In this document: positions 14,401-21,880 of the stretch, piece by piece
Layout of the letters: every line of letters begins with the position of its first letter
Position numbering within the stretch: the first letter of the stretch is position 1
Source: a virus
IMG/VR virus record: IMGVR_UViG_3300027983_000063
Location: 1-32,869 of that record
DNA: 32,869 nucleotides
Direction: 5' to 3' (one strand)
Made by a program: the position numbers and the translations under genes
Notes under the pieces: model-generated
Told to the model about the DNA's origin: nothing
The model's input: only the letters and a program-made list of their open reading frames with translations
Databases searched by the model: none

Positions 14401-16287
14401 ATGATATCCTTTTATAGAGATACATTTCACAATATTAATCCTGTTCTTGGATTAGTTGTTCCACAATCTAAAATTCTTAATGGAGAAATAACCTTGAGTA
14501 AAAATCGTAAAATGGCAAAACTATCACCTAATTCTCGCACATCATACAAACCAACAGACGACCAACAGTCTACGGTTGTTAAGTTCGGAAATAGGAACTA
14601 TAAGAAAGTCGAGATGTTACCCAGAAATACAGCGCAGGAAGCTTACGTCGAGGCATTGCTCGATAAACGTATGGTGTTTGCAGTCGGGCCGGCCGGCACA
14701 GGAAAGGCCCAGCCATTAGATGCAAAGATTAAGATCCCCGACGGATGGGTAACAATGGGCAATATAGGCATTGGCGATGTAGTGTCTACGCCGTCCGGCG
14801 GTACAGCAAATGTTGTTGGTGTATTTCCGCAAGGAATGAAAGACATATATCGTATTACATTTTCCGATGGCAGAACTACCGAATGTTGTAAAGAACACTT
14901 GTGGGAGGTTTATTACAGAGATAATTGGGGCAATATATCCAAGGTCATGAGTTTAGGTGATATTATAGAAAAATCTAAGAAATTTAAAAAGAAATTTCAG
15001 ATTAGATTGCCGAAGCACGAAAACACTGCCGATGTTGACCTGCCTATTAATCCATATGTCCTAGGCTGTCTCCTGGGAGACGGATCTATGACTATTACAG
15101 GCAGGATAGAATTTTCGAGTGCAGACAAAGAAATCGTTAATCGACTTAATGAATCTGTACCTGACGGCACATTTAAATTTAAATCCAACTATGATTATAT
15201 ATTTGTGTCAGGAGGAAAAGGGTCTGGCCATACACCAGGGAAGTTCGGATCAGAATTAAGACAAAATATATTTAATCTTGGCCTGTTTGGAAAAAAATCT
15301 TTCGAAAAATTTATCCCATTAGCATATTTGAATTCTTCAGAATCTCAAAAAATTGAATTATTACGTGGATTGCTGGACACCGACGGATATGCTGATTCTA
15401 AAAATAACGGATTGTACTTTACATCTACCAGTAAAATACTTGCAGAACAAGTTCAGTACCTTGTAAGATCCATCGGCGGCACCGCAAAAATTTCATCCAA
15501 GGTCCCTACTTATACATATAAAGGAATTAAAAAATATGGCAGAATTGCATATGATGTAAAGATAGATCGTAAAGACAAAAAAAATCTAGTATCTTTGCAG
15601 AGGAAAAAAGACTGTTTATCTGACAACGGACAATACATAAAATTTAACACTATATCTATTAGTAAGATAGAATTGGCAGGATCTAAAGAAGCACAATGTA
15701 TTATGATTGATTCCGAAGATCATCTGTATATCACCGACGATTTTATAGTGACACACAATACACTGTTGGCTGTTCTTAGAGCAATTAAAGCATTAAGGGA
15801 ACATGAGATAACACGGATTATCATAACTCGCCCTGCTGTTAGCGTTGACGAAAAACATGGATTTTTGCCAGGAGATTTGAATGCTAAAATGGAACCATGG
15901 ACACGACCTATATTCGATGTGTTCGATGAATACTACGGTGTAGTGGAAACAAAGAAAATGCTAGAAGATGGAACAATTGAAATTGCCCCACTAGGCTTTA
16001 TGAGGGGTCGAACTTTTAAACATTCGTATGTGATTTTAGATGAGGCCCAGAATTGCACACCGTCACAAATGACTATGGTCCTAACTCGTTTAGGGGAAGG
16101 TAGTTCTATAGTAGTTACCGGTGACTTAAAACAACATGATAGAGGATTTGAAGAAAACGGATTAAAAGATTTCCTTAAAAGATTTCCTAAATCTGACAAC
16201 GACATAGCTGTATGTACATTTGAAAGATGTCATGTCGAAAGAGACCCACTTGTATCTAAGGTATTAGGCATTTACGGTCAGGATTAA
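14401..16287 (+). CDS. phoH: PhoH-like P-loop ATPase interrupted by an intein
   Basis: The spliced protein would be a PhoH-family ATPase of about 277 residues (628 minus 351). Walker A is GPAGTGK|T, split by the intein at residues 103-453. The rest follows: ITRPAVSVDEKHGFLPGDLN, the Walker B region SYVILDEAQNCTPSQM, sensor VVTGDLKQHD. PhoH is common in phages; its role is unsettled (RNA or phosphate-stress related). Start: ATG 14401 lies seven bases past a perfect late box, while TTG 14494 has GGAGA eight bases upstream and gives 246 residues before numbering the intein, closer to usual phage PhoH length; either may be right. With the intein in place the ATP site is broken, so activity needs splicing. 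It stands alone on the plus strand and ends in a strong terminator. Confidence 0.95.
   Translation: MISFYRDTFHNINPVLGLVVPQSKILNGEITLSKNRKMAKLSPNSRTSYKPTDDQQSTVVKFGNRNYKKVEMLPRNTAQEAYVEALLDKRMVFAVGPAGTGKAQPLDAKIKIPDGWVTMGNIGIGDVVSTPSGGTANVVGVFPQGMKDIYRITFSDGRTTECCKEHLWEVYYRDNWGNISKVMSLGDIIEKSKKFKKKFQIRLPKHENTADVDLPINPYVLGCLLGDGSMTITGRIEFSSADKEIVNRLNESVPDGTFKFKSNYDYIFVSGGKGSGHTPGKFGSELRQNIFNLGLFGKKSFEKFIPLAYLNSSESQKIELLRGLLDTDGYADSKNNGLYFTSTSKILAEQVQYLVRSIGGTAKISSKVPTYTYKGIKKYGRIAYDVKIDRKDKKNLVSLQRKKDCLSDNGQYIKFNTISISKIELAGSKEAQCIMIDSEDHLYITDDFIVTHNTLLAVLRAIKALREHEITRIIITRPAVSVDEKHGFLPGDLNAKMEPWTRPIFDVFDEYYGVVETKKMLEDGTIEIAPLGFMRGRTFKHSYVILDEAQNCTPSQMTMVLTRLGEGSSIVVTGDLKQHDRGFEENGLKDFLKRFPKSDNDIAVCTFERCHVERDPLVSKVLGIYGQD
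14707..15759 (+). other. Class 3-type intein with LAGLIDADG (DOD) endonuclease in the PhoH Walker A motif
   Basis: 351 residues from Ala1 (AQPLDAKIKIPDGW) to the terminal His350-Asn351, inserted between Lys and Thr of GPAGTGK|T. Residue 1 is Ala, not Cys or Ser. Block B is TTECCKEHLWEV with His64 and Trp66, block F is AQCIMIDSEDHLYITDD with Cys331, and block G is IVTHN with Thr349 before His-Asn. Trp at B:12, Cys at F:4 and Thr at G:5 are the WCT triplet that defines class 3 inteins, in which the block F cysteine starts splicing. The +1 residue is Thr, as allowed. Between the splicing blocks are both DOD endonuclease motifs, YVLGCLLGDGSM (about 117-128) and LLRGLLDTDGYAD (218-230), so homing ability looks intact. 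Confidence 0.93.
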
Positions 16288-16304
16288 ATTTTTAATAAGG
16301 TATA

Positions 16305-16342
16305 AAGCTCGTCTTTTGTAATAGAAGACGAGCTTCCTTTTT
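16305..16342. terminator. Rho-independent terminator between convergent phoH and HAD phosphatase genes
   Basis: AAGCTCGTCTT (16305-16315) and AAGACGAGCTT (16325-16335) pair around nine bases, followed by CCTTTTTT. It works for phoH and, with A-rich flank on the other side, for the minus-strand run. Confidence 0.9.
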
Positions 16343-16350
16343 TAAGATTA

Positions 16351-16950
16351 TCAATAGATATTATAATCCTTGCATACTATATCATAAATGTCCTTCCAGG
16401 GAGTATCGAAACTTACCTTAGGAAATAAATCAGTATTGTAATGTGTATTGTATGGGTGATTAATTAGCAACGGTCGCAATCCGTTTTCGTACCCTGCTTC
16501 TGCTTGCCGCATATGGTCCTCGATCCAGAAATATTTAGTCCCCTCCCATGCCTGCAATGTAGTGAATTTGTTTGTGCCCATTGCAATGCAATGTACATCA
16601 TCAAATATGTCACCGAAGTGATTAAGTAGATTACGCTTTCTGTATACAGCAGAAGCTGGATGATCGCTTATGCTTGTCACTACAGTGAATCTAAATCCTT
16701 TTTCTGCTAATTTTCCAACATATTTTACAGAATCTGAGAATGGTGCCAACTCGGCTACATAACTACCTTCGTTAAACTCTTTAATAGAGGAATGTGCTAA
16801 ATCTGGCGAAATTCCATGCCTGCCGGAGATGCTGTAATCAGCATCTGTATCAGGTAATCTCGGATGACCTTTTGATAGCATGAATCTATCGAATCCAGCA
16901 TTCCAATCTAATAGTACGCCATCGGCATCAGTTAATATTATCTTTTCCAT
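16351..16950 (-). CDS. HAD-superfamily phosphatase (5'-nucleotidase-like)
   Basis: 199 residues. Motif I is ILTDADGVLLDW (D-x-D-G-V, residues 6-15), motif II FTVVTSIS, and motif III/IV FWIEDHMRQAEAGYENGL with the acidic pair position. A helical cap separates motifs I and II. Phage members of this kind are usually annotated as deoxyribonucleotidases or polynucleotide phosphatases; the substrate cannot be told from sequence. It is the last gene of the 18470-16351 run and overlaps the preceding gene by 13 bases. Confidence 0.88.
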   Translation of the reverse strand: MEKIILTDADGVLLDWNAGFDRFMLSKGHPRLPDTDADYSISGRHGISPDLAHSSIKEFNEGSYVAELAPFSDSVKYVGKLAEKGFRFTVVTSISDHPASAVYRKRNLLNHFGDIFDDVHCIAMGTNKFTTLQAWEGTKYFWIEDHMRQAEAGYENGLRPLLINHPYNTHYNTDLFPKVSFDTPWKDIYDIVCKDYNIY

Positions 16951-17168
16951 ACACTGTATCCGTCCTGTGTTTCTAGATGACTTACATCTCTCTTTATGTC
17001 GATAAGCGATCGTATCATGAGGTCTATCTCAGTTACCAGGTCCTCATGAATTACCATCGGAGGGTCTATTATCTTATTGCGATTTCTTACCTGATTTTTT
17101 ATATCATTTATTTTACATTTGAGGATATAGAATTCTCTTTCTATATATTGATCGAAGTTAGCTGACAT
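16938..17168 (-). CDS. Small unknown helical protein
   Basis: 76 residues, highly charged, predicted all-helical with heptad-like spacing (FYILKCKINDIKNQVRNRNK, LVTEIDLMIRSLIDIKRDVS). No family recognised. Its start overlaps the stop of the upstream gene by one base and its end overlaps the phosphatase start, so it belongs to the clamp-loader run. It could be a small coiled-coil partner protein. A role cannot be assigned. Confidence 0.75.
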   Translation of the reverse strand: MSANFDQYIEREFYILKCKINDIKNQVRNRNKIIDPPMVIHEDLVTEIDLMIRSLIDIKRDVSHLETQDGYSVWKR

Positions 17169-17521
17169 TATGAATCGAAGACAGTTTTTAATCTAACTGT
17201 TCCAAATTTGTCAGTGTACAATTCTGGTTCAGTGGCCTTTTCTGGCCTATCAGCTTTGTACATACTATCTAGTTGCGATAGTTCTTTTTCATATTTCTTT
17301 CTAACATAACCCTCGAACTGTTTGTAATCGGTCATCCCGCTACGTGAGCCTGTCAGCATCTTTTCATTAAGGTAATCCGCAATAGCTGTCGACATTGTGT
17401 GATGTCTATTTCGGAGTTGGTTAACAAACTCCACAGTCTCGGAAACTTCCCAGTGATCTTTCGTGCCTCTCTTAAGGCTGTGCTTGTGAGATAATACGAT
17501 GAATACTTTTTCTTTTGCCAT
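17168..17521 (-). CDS. Conserved phage protein of unknown function
   Basis: 117 residues. Pattern: FIVLSHKHSLKRGTKDHWEV, SETVEFVNQLRNRHHTMSTA, then DYLNEKMLTGSRSGMTDY and FEGYVRKKYEKE. I remember the W-E-v-x-E-x-v-E-F-V and Y-x-x-F-E-x-Y-v-r-x-k-Y spacing from other large-phage proteins without function. It follows the clamp loader after ten bases, where T4 encodes the small loader subunit gp62, but I see no similarity to gp62. Confidence 0.85.
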   Translation of the reverse strand: MAKEKVFIVLSHKHSLKRGTKDHWEVSETVEFVNQLRNRHHTMSTAIADYLNEKMLTGSRSGMTDYKQFEGYVRKKYEKELSQLDSMYKADRPEKATEPELYTDKFGTVRLKTVFDS

Positions 17522-17531
17522 TTTATTCCCT

Positions 17532-18470
17532 TTACATTACCCCACGTGCAATCATTTCTAACTCTATAAATGTTGCTGCTAAATTTAGCTCTACGTCAGC
17601 ACACATTGTATGCTTTACCAATCCGTCCCGAATAGTTAAAATACATTTATTCTGGATATCACTATCCTCACCCCACACTTCGATGTTTTCATACATGAAT
17701 GTATAGATGTCCTCATATTCGTCCTTGTTAGCCTGAGCACAAACAAGCTGTCTTGCTTCCTTATATTTCTGAGATCTAAATAATGCAATCATATCCAACT
17801 TATAATCTGCAACTTGCTCACTGTCCTCATCGGGCGATACTAATTTTCCATCCATCGAATTTGCTTGCAACATACTAATCCCGCGACGCAAGTCTGGATA
17901 TGTTTTCTCTGTTATAGCACCTAATGCATCAAAATTAATTTCCACATTTTCTGCGGTGAGGATAGCAATGAGTCTCATGTCAAACTCATCCTTATCCAAA
18001 TTCTGGATATGCATTCTGCCGGTTTCACATCTGGACTTAATTGCAGGGATAATCTTATTTGGGTAATTGCAGGTAAGCAGGCATCTTACCGAACTTGCAT
18101 ACTTCTCCATCGTGCCACGCAATACACCCTGGGCTGGTGCGGATAGTCCGTCTGCCTCATCTAGGAAAATATATTTCATTTCTCCATAGCCCATTGTCTC
18201 GGAAAAACGTGTAATAGTTTCACGAATGAAATCTATGCCATTATCTTTGGATGCATTGACTTCTAATACATCAAACGGATCAATCTTTAATTCGCCTAGT
18301 AAGGCTTTAATAAGAGTGGATTTGCCAGTTCCTGGGGAACCAGACAGAAGCATGTGCGGTAATGCCCCTGATTTAATCCATTTTTCTATTTGCGTTCTCT
18401 GTTTTTGATCTTTGAAAACGTAACCATCAATTTCGGCGGGTCGCCATTTTTCTGTCCAAAGTTCTTTCAC
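17532..18470 (-). CDS. 44: Sliding-clamp loader ATPase (T4 gp44 / RFC small-subunit type)
   Basis: 312 residues, AAA+ clamp loader that opens the sliding clamp and sets it on primed DNA for the gp43-type polymerase. N-terminus WTEKWRPAEIDGYVF, Walker A SGSPGTGKSTLIKAL near residue 45, Walker B YIFLDEADG, arginine-finger motif AIKSRCETGR (SRC) and C-terminal collar. The start is GTG at 18470 with AAGGG upstream. A dyad and sigma70 promoter lie directly in front. No gp45 clamp or gp62 subunit is seen in the window. Confidence 0.95.
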   Translation of the reverse strand: MKELWTEKWRPAEIDGYVFKDQKQRTQIEKWIKSGALPHMLLSGSPGTGKSTLIKALLGELKIDPFDVLEVNASKDNGIDFIRETITRFSETMGYGEMKYIFLDEADGLSAPAQGVLRGTMEKYASSVRCLLTCNYPNKIIPAIKSRCETGRMHIQNLDKDEFDMRLIAILTAENVEINFDALGAITEKTYPDLRRGISMLQANSMDGKLVSPDEDSEQVADYKLDMIALFRSQKYKEARQLVCAQANKDEYEDIYTFMYENIEVWGEDSDIQNKCILTIRDGLVKHTMCADVELNLAATFIELEMIARGVM

Positions 18471-18525
18471 GTTATACTACCCTTTTGTTAAAAGTAGTAT
18501 AACTTATTTCCTTATGGAATGTCAA
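18471..18525 (-). promoter_or_regulatory. Sigma70-type promoter overlapped by a 10-bp perfect dyad, before the clamp loader
   Basis: TTGACA (18520-18525) and TATACT (18496-18501) are 18 bases apart. GTTATACTAC (18494-18503) covers the -10 box and its reverse complement abuts the GTG start (18471-18480), with a 13-base loop holding the AAGGG ribosome site. It has the shape of an operator or an mRNA control site. Confidence 0.72.
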
Positions 18526-18857
18526 GTAGATGTGAATTCAGAGAAGATCGCTGTTTCCGGATCTGTGTCAGAGACTAGGGAAACGGATTGTGGCCACTCG
18601 ACGCCCCACATATTTACTTCTGTTCCATCATCTTCTTTAACTGTCATCATGCGTGTCCAACGAACATTGTCGATTAAGATCCACTGTCCTTTCTTAACTT
18701 CGGTTACGTCAGGACCTGCCGAATATACCTTAGCCCAACGTGCTCGAATTCCTTCGCTCTTTCCGTCGTCGTTGGGAATGATAATACCATTGACAACTCT
18801 GGAACCGCGTTCCAAATCTGTAACTAATACTTTACCTTTAAGTGCTCTGATTTTCAT
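18522..18857 (-). CDS. GroES-like cochaperonin (gp31-like role)
   Basis: 111 residues. The GroES beta-barrel is seen in IRALKGKVLVTDLERGSRVV, a mobile-loop segment NGIIIPNDDGKSEGIRARWA and KVYSAGPDVTEVKKGQWILI. The mobile loop IIIPN matches the hydrophobic tripeptide that docks GroES on GroEL. In T4 the phage cochaperonin gp31 replaces GroES so that the major capsid protein can fold in host GroEL; the same role is likely here. The C-terminal 30 residues are acidic and unlike host GroES. The clamp-loader promoter overlaps its stop codon. Confidence 0.9.
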   Translation of the reverse strand: MKIRALKGKVLVTDLERGSRVVNGIIIPNDDGKSEGIRARWAKVYSAGPDVTEVKKGQWILIDNVRWTRMMTVKEDDGTEVNMWGVEWPQSVSLVSDTDPETAIFSEFTST

Positions 18858-18890
18858 TTTTATCTCTCTCGTTGTGTGTAATGCTTATTT

Positions 18891-19229
18891 TCAATTGTCA
18901 TTGTCATCTTCCATGATAATATCGCCAGATAGTAATTCCGTTTCTTTCTGCTTGTTAGCCTTAACCGGCTCCTTTGCTTTCTTCTTAGGAGTTTCGAAAG
19001 CATCTGGTGTTTTCGGCAGAGGACCCTTTAGCCCAGTTTTCACAATCGCAGTATGCGTTCTGTGATTTTCTCTTGCAATTTGGTCTGCTGTTTTGGTTAC
19101 AATCCCGCTTCGAATTTGATCGCCCCTGGCATTTACTGGCATATTTCCGACGGCAGGAACTTTTTCATTTTCCCTTCGCATGGAATCCATGTCGATTGTG
19201 AGACCTCTATATGTTACGTGGTTGCTCAT
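18891..19229 (-). CDS. Conserved phage protein of unknown function (YRGLTIDMDSM)
   Basis: 112 residues. The N-terminus HVTYRGLTIDMDSMRRENEK is followed by VGNMPVNARGDQIRSG and then a Lys/Pro-rich, disordered middle and an acidic end. The GNM.VNARGD block is one I recall as widespread in proteins of T4-like and other large phages, without function. Between the GroES-like and histone-like genes, spaced by eight bases from the latter. Confidence 0.85.
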   Translation of the reverse strand: MSNHVTYRGLTIDMDSMRRENEKVPAVGNMPVNARGDQIRSGIVTKTADQIARENHRTHTAIVKTGLKGPLPKTPDAFETPKKKAKEPVKANKQKETELLSGDIIMEDDNDN

Positions 19230-19237
19230 CTTCCTCC

Positions 19238-19426
19238 TTAGGCTGCTTTAGCTTCTTTTCGTGAATTCTTTTCTGCAGTAATTTCATTTCTACGAGATTT
19301 AATCAACTTCGACATTTCTGCCAATGCTTTACGTGCTCGTGTACCAGCTGCCGAATTACCAGCTTGAAATTTTGCATCTTCTGCAAGAAATGTGTTGTAT
19401 GTTTGTTCTAATTCTGTTGTTGTCAT
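19238..19426 (-). CDS. Histone H1-like small basic protein
   Basis: 62 residues, strongly basic and Ala-rich. KFQAGNSAAGTRARKALAEM then SKLIKSRRNEI matches the small bacterial and phage histone H1/Hc1-like family, whose hallmark is GNkAAGTRARKAL.E.k.L...R.EI. These proteins bind DNA or act as nucleoid-associated factors. In a phage it may compact DNA or act in late transcription. Ribosome site is weak (AGGGAATAAA). It sits between the DnaE-like fragment and the YRGLTIDM gene. Confidence 0.85.
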   Translation of the reverse strand: MTTTELEQTYNTFLAEDAKFQAGNSAAGTRARKALAEMSKLIKSRRNEITAEKNSRKEAKAA

Positions 19427-19434
19427 TTTATTCC

Positions 19435-19968
19435 CTATTTTAAATAATCTTTTATATCCAAATTGTACCGAAGTGAATCAACCCTATGTATTCCTATCAA
19501 ATATAATATATATGACGAAACACTAGAACCCCTCCCTACACCCCATAGAAATTTATTCTTTCTCATGTAGTCAACAAGGTATATAAAGAGTCGAAGAAGC
19601 ATTACTAGTTCTCTTTCTTCGAACATAGTAAATTCAACAGTAACCCTATCTATCTCTTGCTGTGTCTTACATTTATCTAAGAGATACGTCTTAACGTCTA
19701 GTTGTTGATATATTATGGGGAATATCCACTCGTCCGCACGGTTTTCGTGGAATTTGTCAAAGTCTAAGACTTCCTCAGGCGCATCTAAAAAGGTAATTGT
19801 ATCATGTAGCAATTCTGATTGATACTTTTCGAACAGTAATACATCTTCATCGAAAATAACATTCAAATGACTTATGCTTTTGCCCTGTAAAATTAAGTCC
19901 CTTAATTTATCACTCGCAAGAATAGCTTGACCATATATATTTATTTTCAGACTTGTTTCGGTTTCCAT
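19435..19968 (-). CDS. DnaE-like fragment carrying only the first palm motif of C-family polymerases
   Basis: 177 residues. The C-terminal 50 residues, LFIYLVDYMRKNKFLWGVGR then GSSVSSYILYLIGIHRVDSL and RYNLDIKDYLK, closely follow DnaE (DNA polymerase III alpha) around PGRGSAAGSLVAYLLGIT..DPL.YNL.FERFL. That is the start of the polymerase palm. The protein ends there, before the catalytic Asp-x-Asp, and there is no PHP domain, so it cannot polymerise by itself. Similar short DnaE-like proteins occur in other T4-like phages as far as I recall. It may bind DNA or nucleotide, or serve as an accessory to the gp43 polymerase. Its start overlaps the preceding gene by 22 bases. Confidence 0.82.
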   Translation of the reverse strand: METETSLKINIYGQAILASDKLRDLILQGKSISHLNVIFDEDVLLFEKYQSELLHDTITFLDAPEEVLDFDKFHENRADEWIFPIIYQQLDVKTYLLDKCKTQQEIDRVTVEFTMFEERELVMLLRLFIYLVDYMRKNKFLWGVGRGSSVSSYILYLIGIHRVDSLRYNLDIKDYLK

Positions 19969-20654
19969 TTTTCCATTTTAATAATTTTTGCAGGTTCTTT
20001 AAGCATTGTAATATTGCTTGCTGAAATTTCTTCAATTATATTTTCAAATTCGTCCATGGGATCGATAATAGAATCGAAAATCTCATTACTTTCTGCACCT
20101 TCGGGCTTTATAAACTCGAAGCAAAATCCATCATCGCGGAGCCACCATGGAACAATGTCCCTTGCAACTCCTTCCGGGTAATATTCTTTAATAGTATACG
20201 GCAACATATATTCGCTTCCAGCAGAATCGAAAGTATATTGCAAAGATGTATCATTACCCTTTAAATGTGTTTCGCCGATAACAAGTTCTGTTCCAGCTAA
20301 TGTAGATAGTTTATAGTGTATCAACTGTATTAGCAAGTCGTCGCCGGGGTTACCTGGGCAAAAGAGTGCAATATTCGAGGTTAGGTTAGCAAGATACAGA
20401 TCATCTTCATTTTCTGCATCAACCATTACGGAATTATGCAAATTCGTGTCAAGCCAGAAATACAGTCTCTGGTACATCATACTTGCTTTATGTTCCGATT
20501 CTTCCCGGGGTCTGCCTTTTTTAACAGGTGCTATAATGTTAACTGTCAAGTTCCAATCTACGGGGGTAAGATTACTTTCCTGAATTCGTATTCCAGAAAA
20601 AGAGAATTCCAATGTCATGTAGCTTTTTATGACGTGACTTTTGTGCTTCATCAT
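19947..20654 (-). CDS. Unknown phage protein
   Basis: 235 residues, mixed alpha/beta, acidic near the C-terminus (DSIIDPMDEFENIIEEISAS), ending in the basic MEKWKPKQV. Strand-rich middle: YFWLDTNLHNSVMVDAENED, LALFCPGNPGDDLLIQLIH-type segment, ELVIGETHLKGNDTSLQYTF. PWWLRDDGFCFEFIKPEG is distinctive. No family recognised. An ATG ATG pair starts it, with GGAGCTATT upstream. It overlaps the DnaE-like gene by 22 bases, so the two are probably translated together and may act together. Confidence 0.82.
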   Translation of the reverse strand: MMKHKSHVIKSYMTLEFSFSGIRIQESNLTPVDWNLTVNIIAPVKKGRPREESEHKASMMYQRLYFWLDTNLHNSVMVDAENEDDLYLANLTSNIALFCPGNPGDDLLIQLIHYKLSTLAGTELVIGETHLKGNDTSLQYTFDSAGSEYMLPYTIKEYYPEGVARDIVPWWLRDDGFCFEFIKPEGAESNEIFDSIIDPMDEFENIIEEISASNITMLKEPAKIIKMEKWKPKQV

Positions 20655-20663
20655 AATAGCTCC

Positions 20664-20912
20664 TTAATTTTCTATTTTTCCCAATTCGATTGGTTTATTT
20701 GAATCTGGATATTTCTTGTCTACTTCGTCTGCCATTACTTTTTGCATCCTGGTTGATCGTTCTTCTTCCAAAGCTGTAATAACTTCTCGAATACTAACCA
20801 CAGCAGGCATGTGTCCCACAGACTTTTGAAAATTCATAAAAGTGTAAGCTTTGCCTAATCGTTCGATAATTTCCTCATCTGATAATTTAGTAACATCTAA
20901 AAATGGGTGCAT
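20664..20912 (-). CDS. Small unknown protein behind a perfect late promoter
   Basis: 82 residues, helical: LDVTKLSDEEIIERLGKAYT, MPAVVSIREVITALEEERST, then KVMADEVDKKYPDSNKP. The LSDEEI..R...A opening and the E-rich central helix recall small virion proteins of T4-like phages, but no match can be named. GAGGAG is a strong ribosome site and TATAAATA lies 18 bases before the ATG, so it is a late gene. It heads the run toward 19.2 kb. Confidence 0.82.
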   Translation of the reverse strand: MHPFLDVTKLSDEEIIERLGKAYTFMNFQKSVGHMPAVVSIREVITALEEERSTRMQKVMADEVDKKYPDSNKPIELGKIEN

Positions 20913-20930
20913 AAAAACTCCTCAACTATG

Positions 20931-20938
20931 TATTTATA
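20931..20938 (-). promoter_or_regulatory. Perfect T4 late promoter box TATAAATA
   Basis: TATAAATA on the minus strand, followed at normal spacing by GAGGAG and the ATG at 20912. Confidence 0.82.
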
Positions 20939-20979
20939 CCAATTTTTAGATAATTTTCGTATTTGTTGGAAATTTTTTA

Positions 20980-21396
20980 TTATTCTTCAAGGAATTCGTG
21001 TATGGTAAATCTTACGTGTGTGGGCCACATCTTAACATCCCTTGCAGTTTCATCGATTGTAAGTCTGAACTGTAATACATCCATCTCGTCTGTAAAACAG
21101 AAATATCCTCTGTATCTAATTTCGATGTCGCTATCTCCGAATAATGCTGCTAGACTGATAAGTCTGTGATTACTATTCATTGATGCTTGTGGTGGAGCGT
21201 CAGCTGTTCTTTTTACAGATTCCATTTCCAGACGAGAATGGCCCCATGTTCCTTTTATCAGTTTATAGGTCTGCCTGGTAATACTGCTATATTTGTAATG
21301 TGCAGCGGTTTCTGTGATGTCGGCTGAAAATTGTACCCTGACCACAATCGGGTCTGGAAAAAATATCTCCGAATTAGTTCGTATGGCTCTTACCAT
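20980..21396 (-). CDS. Unknown phage protein
   Basis: 138 residues, beta-rich: VVRVQFSADITETAAHYKYS, IEIRYRGYFCFTDEMDVLQF, VKMWPTHVRFTIHEFLEE. It has the look of a small all-beta protein; no motif or family recognised. Its start shares one base with the preceding stop. The final segment recalls the tail of other small early phage proteins, with no known function. Confidence 0.8.
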   Translation of the reverse strand: MVRAIRTNSEIFFPDPIVVRVQFSADITETAAHYKYSSITRQTYKLIKGTWGHSRLEMESVKRTADAPPQASMNSNHRLISLAALFGDSDIEIRYRGYFCFTDEMDVLQFRLTIDETARDVKMWPTHVRFTIHEFLEE

Positions 21397-21638
21397 TACA
21401 CATACTCGTGGTGCTTTCTATGGAAAGATGTTACGTCTTCTTTTTCGGAAAATCGAATAACAACATATTCTCCAAGATCCATTTCTGCGTACAGACCCTT
21501 GACAGCTTTAAGACTTTCCTGGAATTGATCCATCCTTCGGTAAAATGTTGCTGGATGCAACTTAACGGACATCCATTCAGCTGTGAATCTGTCCACGCTA
21601 GTCATATTCCCAATAATACAGTTACCTACTTGTTTCAT
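21396..21638 (-). CDS. Small unknown phage protein
   Basis: 80 residues: GNMTSVDRFTAEWMSVKLHP, ATFYRRMDQFQESLKAVKGL, YAEMDLGEYVVIRFSEKED. A helical centre between short strands. No family recognised. It begins two bases before the stop of the 56-residue gene upstream and ends on the start of the next gene, so it belongs to a coupled run. Confidence 0.8.
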   Translation of the reverse strand: MKQVGNCIIGNMTSVDRFTAEWMSVKLHPATFYRRMDQFQESLKAVKGLYAEMDLGEYVVIRFSEKEDVTSFHRKHHEYV

Positions 21639-21639
21639 A

Positions 21640-21810
21640 TCATTCCTTATTGATTTTTAACCACTTATCGACTACAGATTGGAGAAGGGCGGCCAACGAA
21701 TTAATAGACACAGTGTGATCCTTGCCGGAGACAGTCATTATCTGGAATGTCGTGTCGTCCCTGAGTTTGTCAACAGTTTGTAGTTCGTCGTCCGAATATC
21801 CAAAATTCAT
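21640..21810 (-). CDS. 56-residue unknown protein
   Basis: ATG 21810 opens a 56-residue frame: MNFGYSDDELQTVDKLRDDT, TFQIMTVSGKDHTVSINSLA, then ALLQSVVDKWLKINKE. The pattern is an acidic helix, a short strand pair and a terminal amphipathic helix. The same frame stays open upstream for about 17 more codons (SRRCIIVHFKFIES), and an ATG ATG TCC pair just beyond is one base out of frame, so the true protein may be longer. No family recognised. It fills the space between 21638 and 21881. Confidence 0.7.
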   Translation of the reverse strand: MNFGYSDDELQTVDKLRDDTTFQIMTVSGKDHTVSINSLAALLQSVVDKWLKINKE

Positions 21811-21880
21811 ACTTTCGATAAACTTAAAATGGACTATGATACACCGTCTGCTATAAGGACATCATATGGGTAGCAATAGT

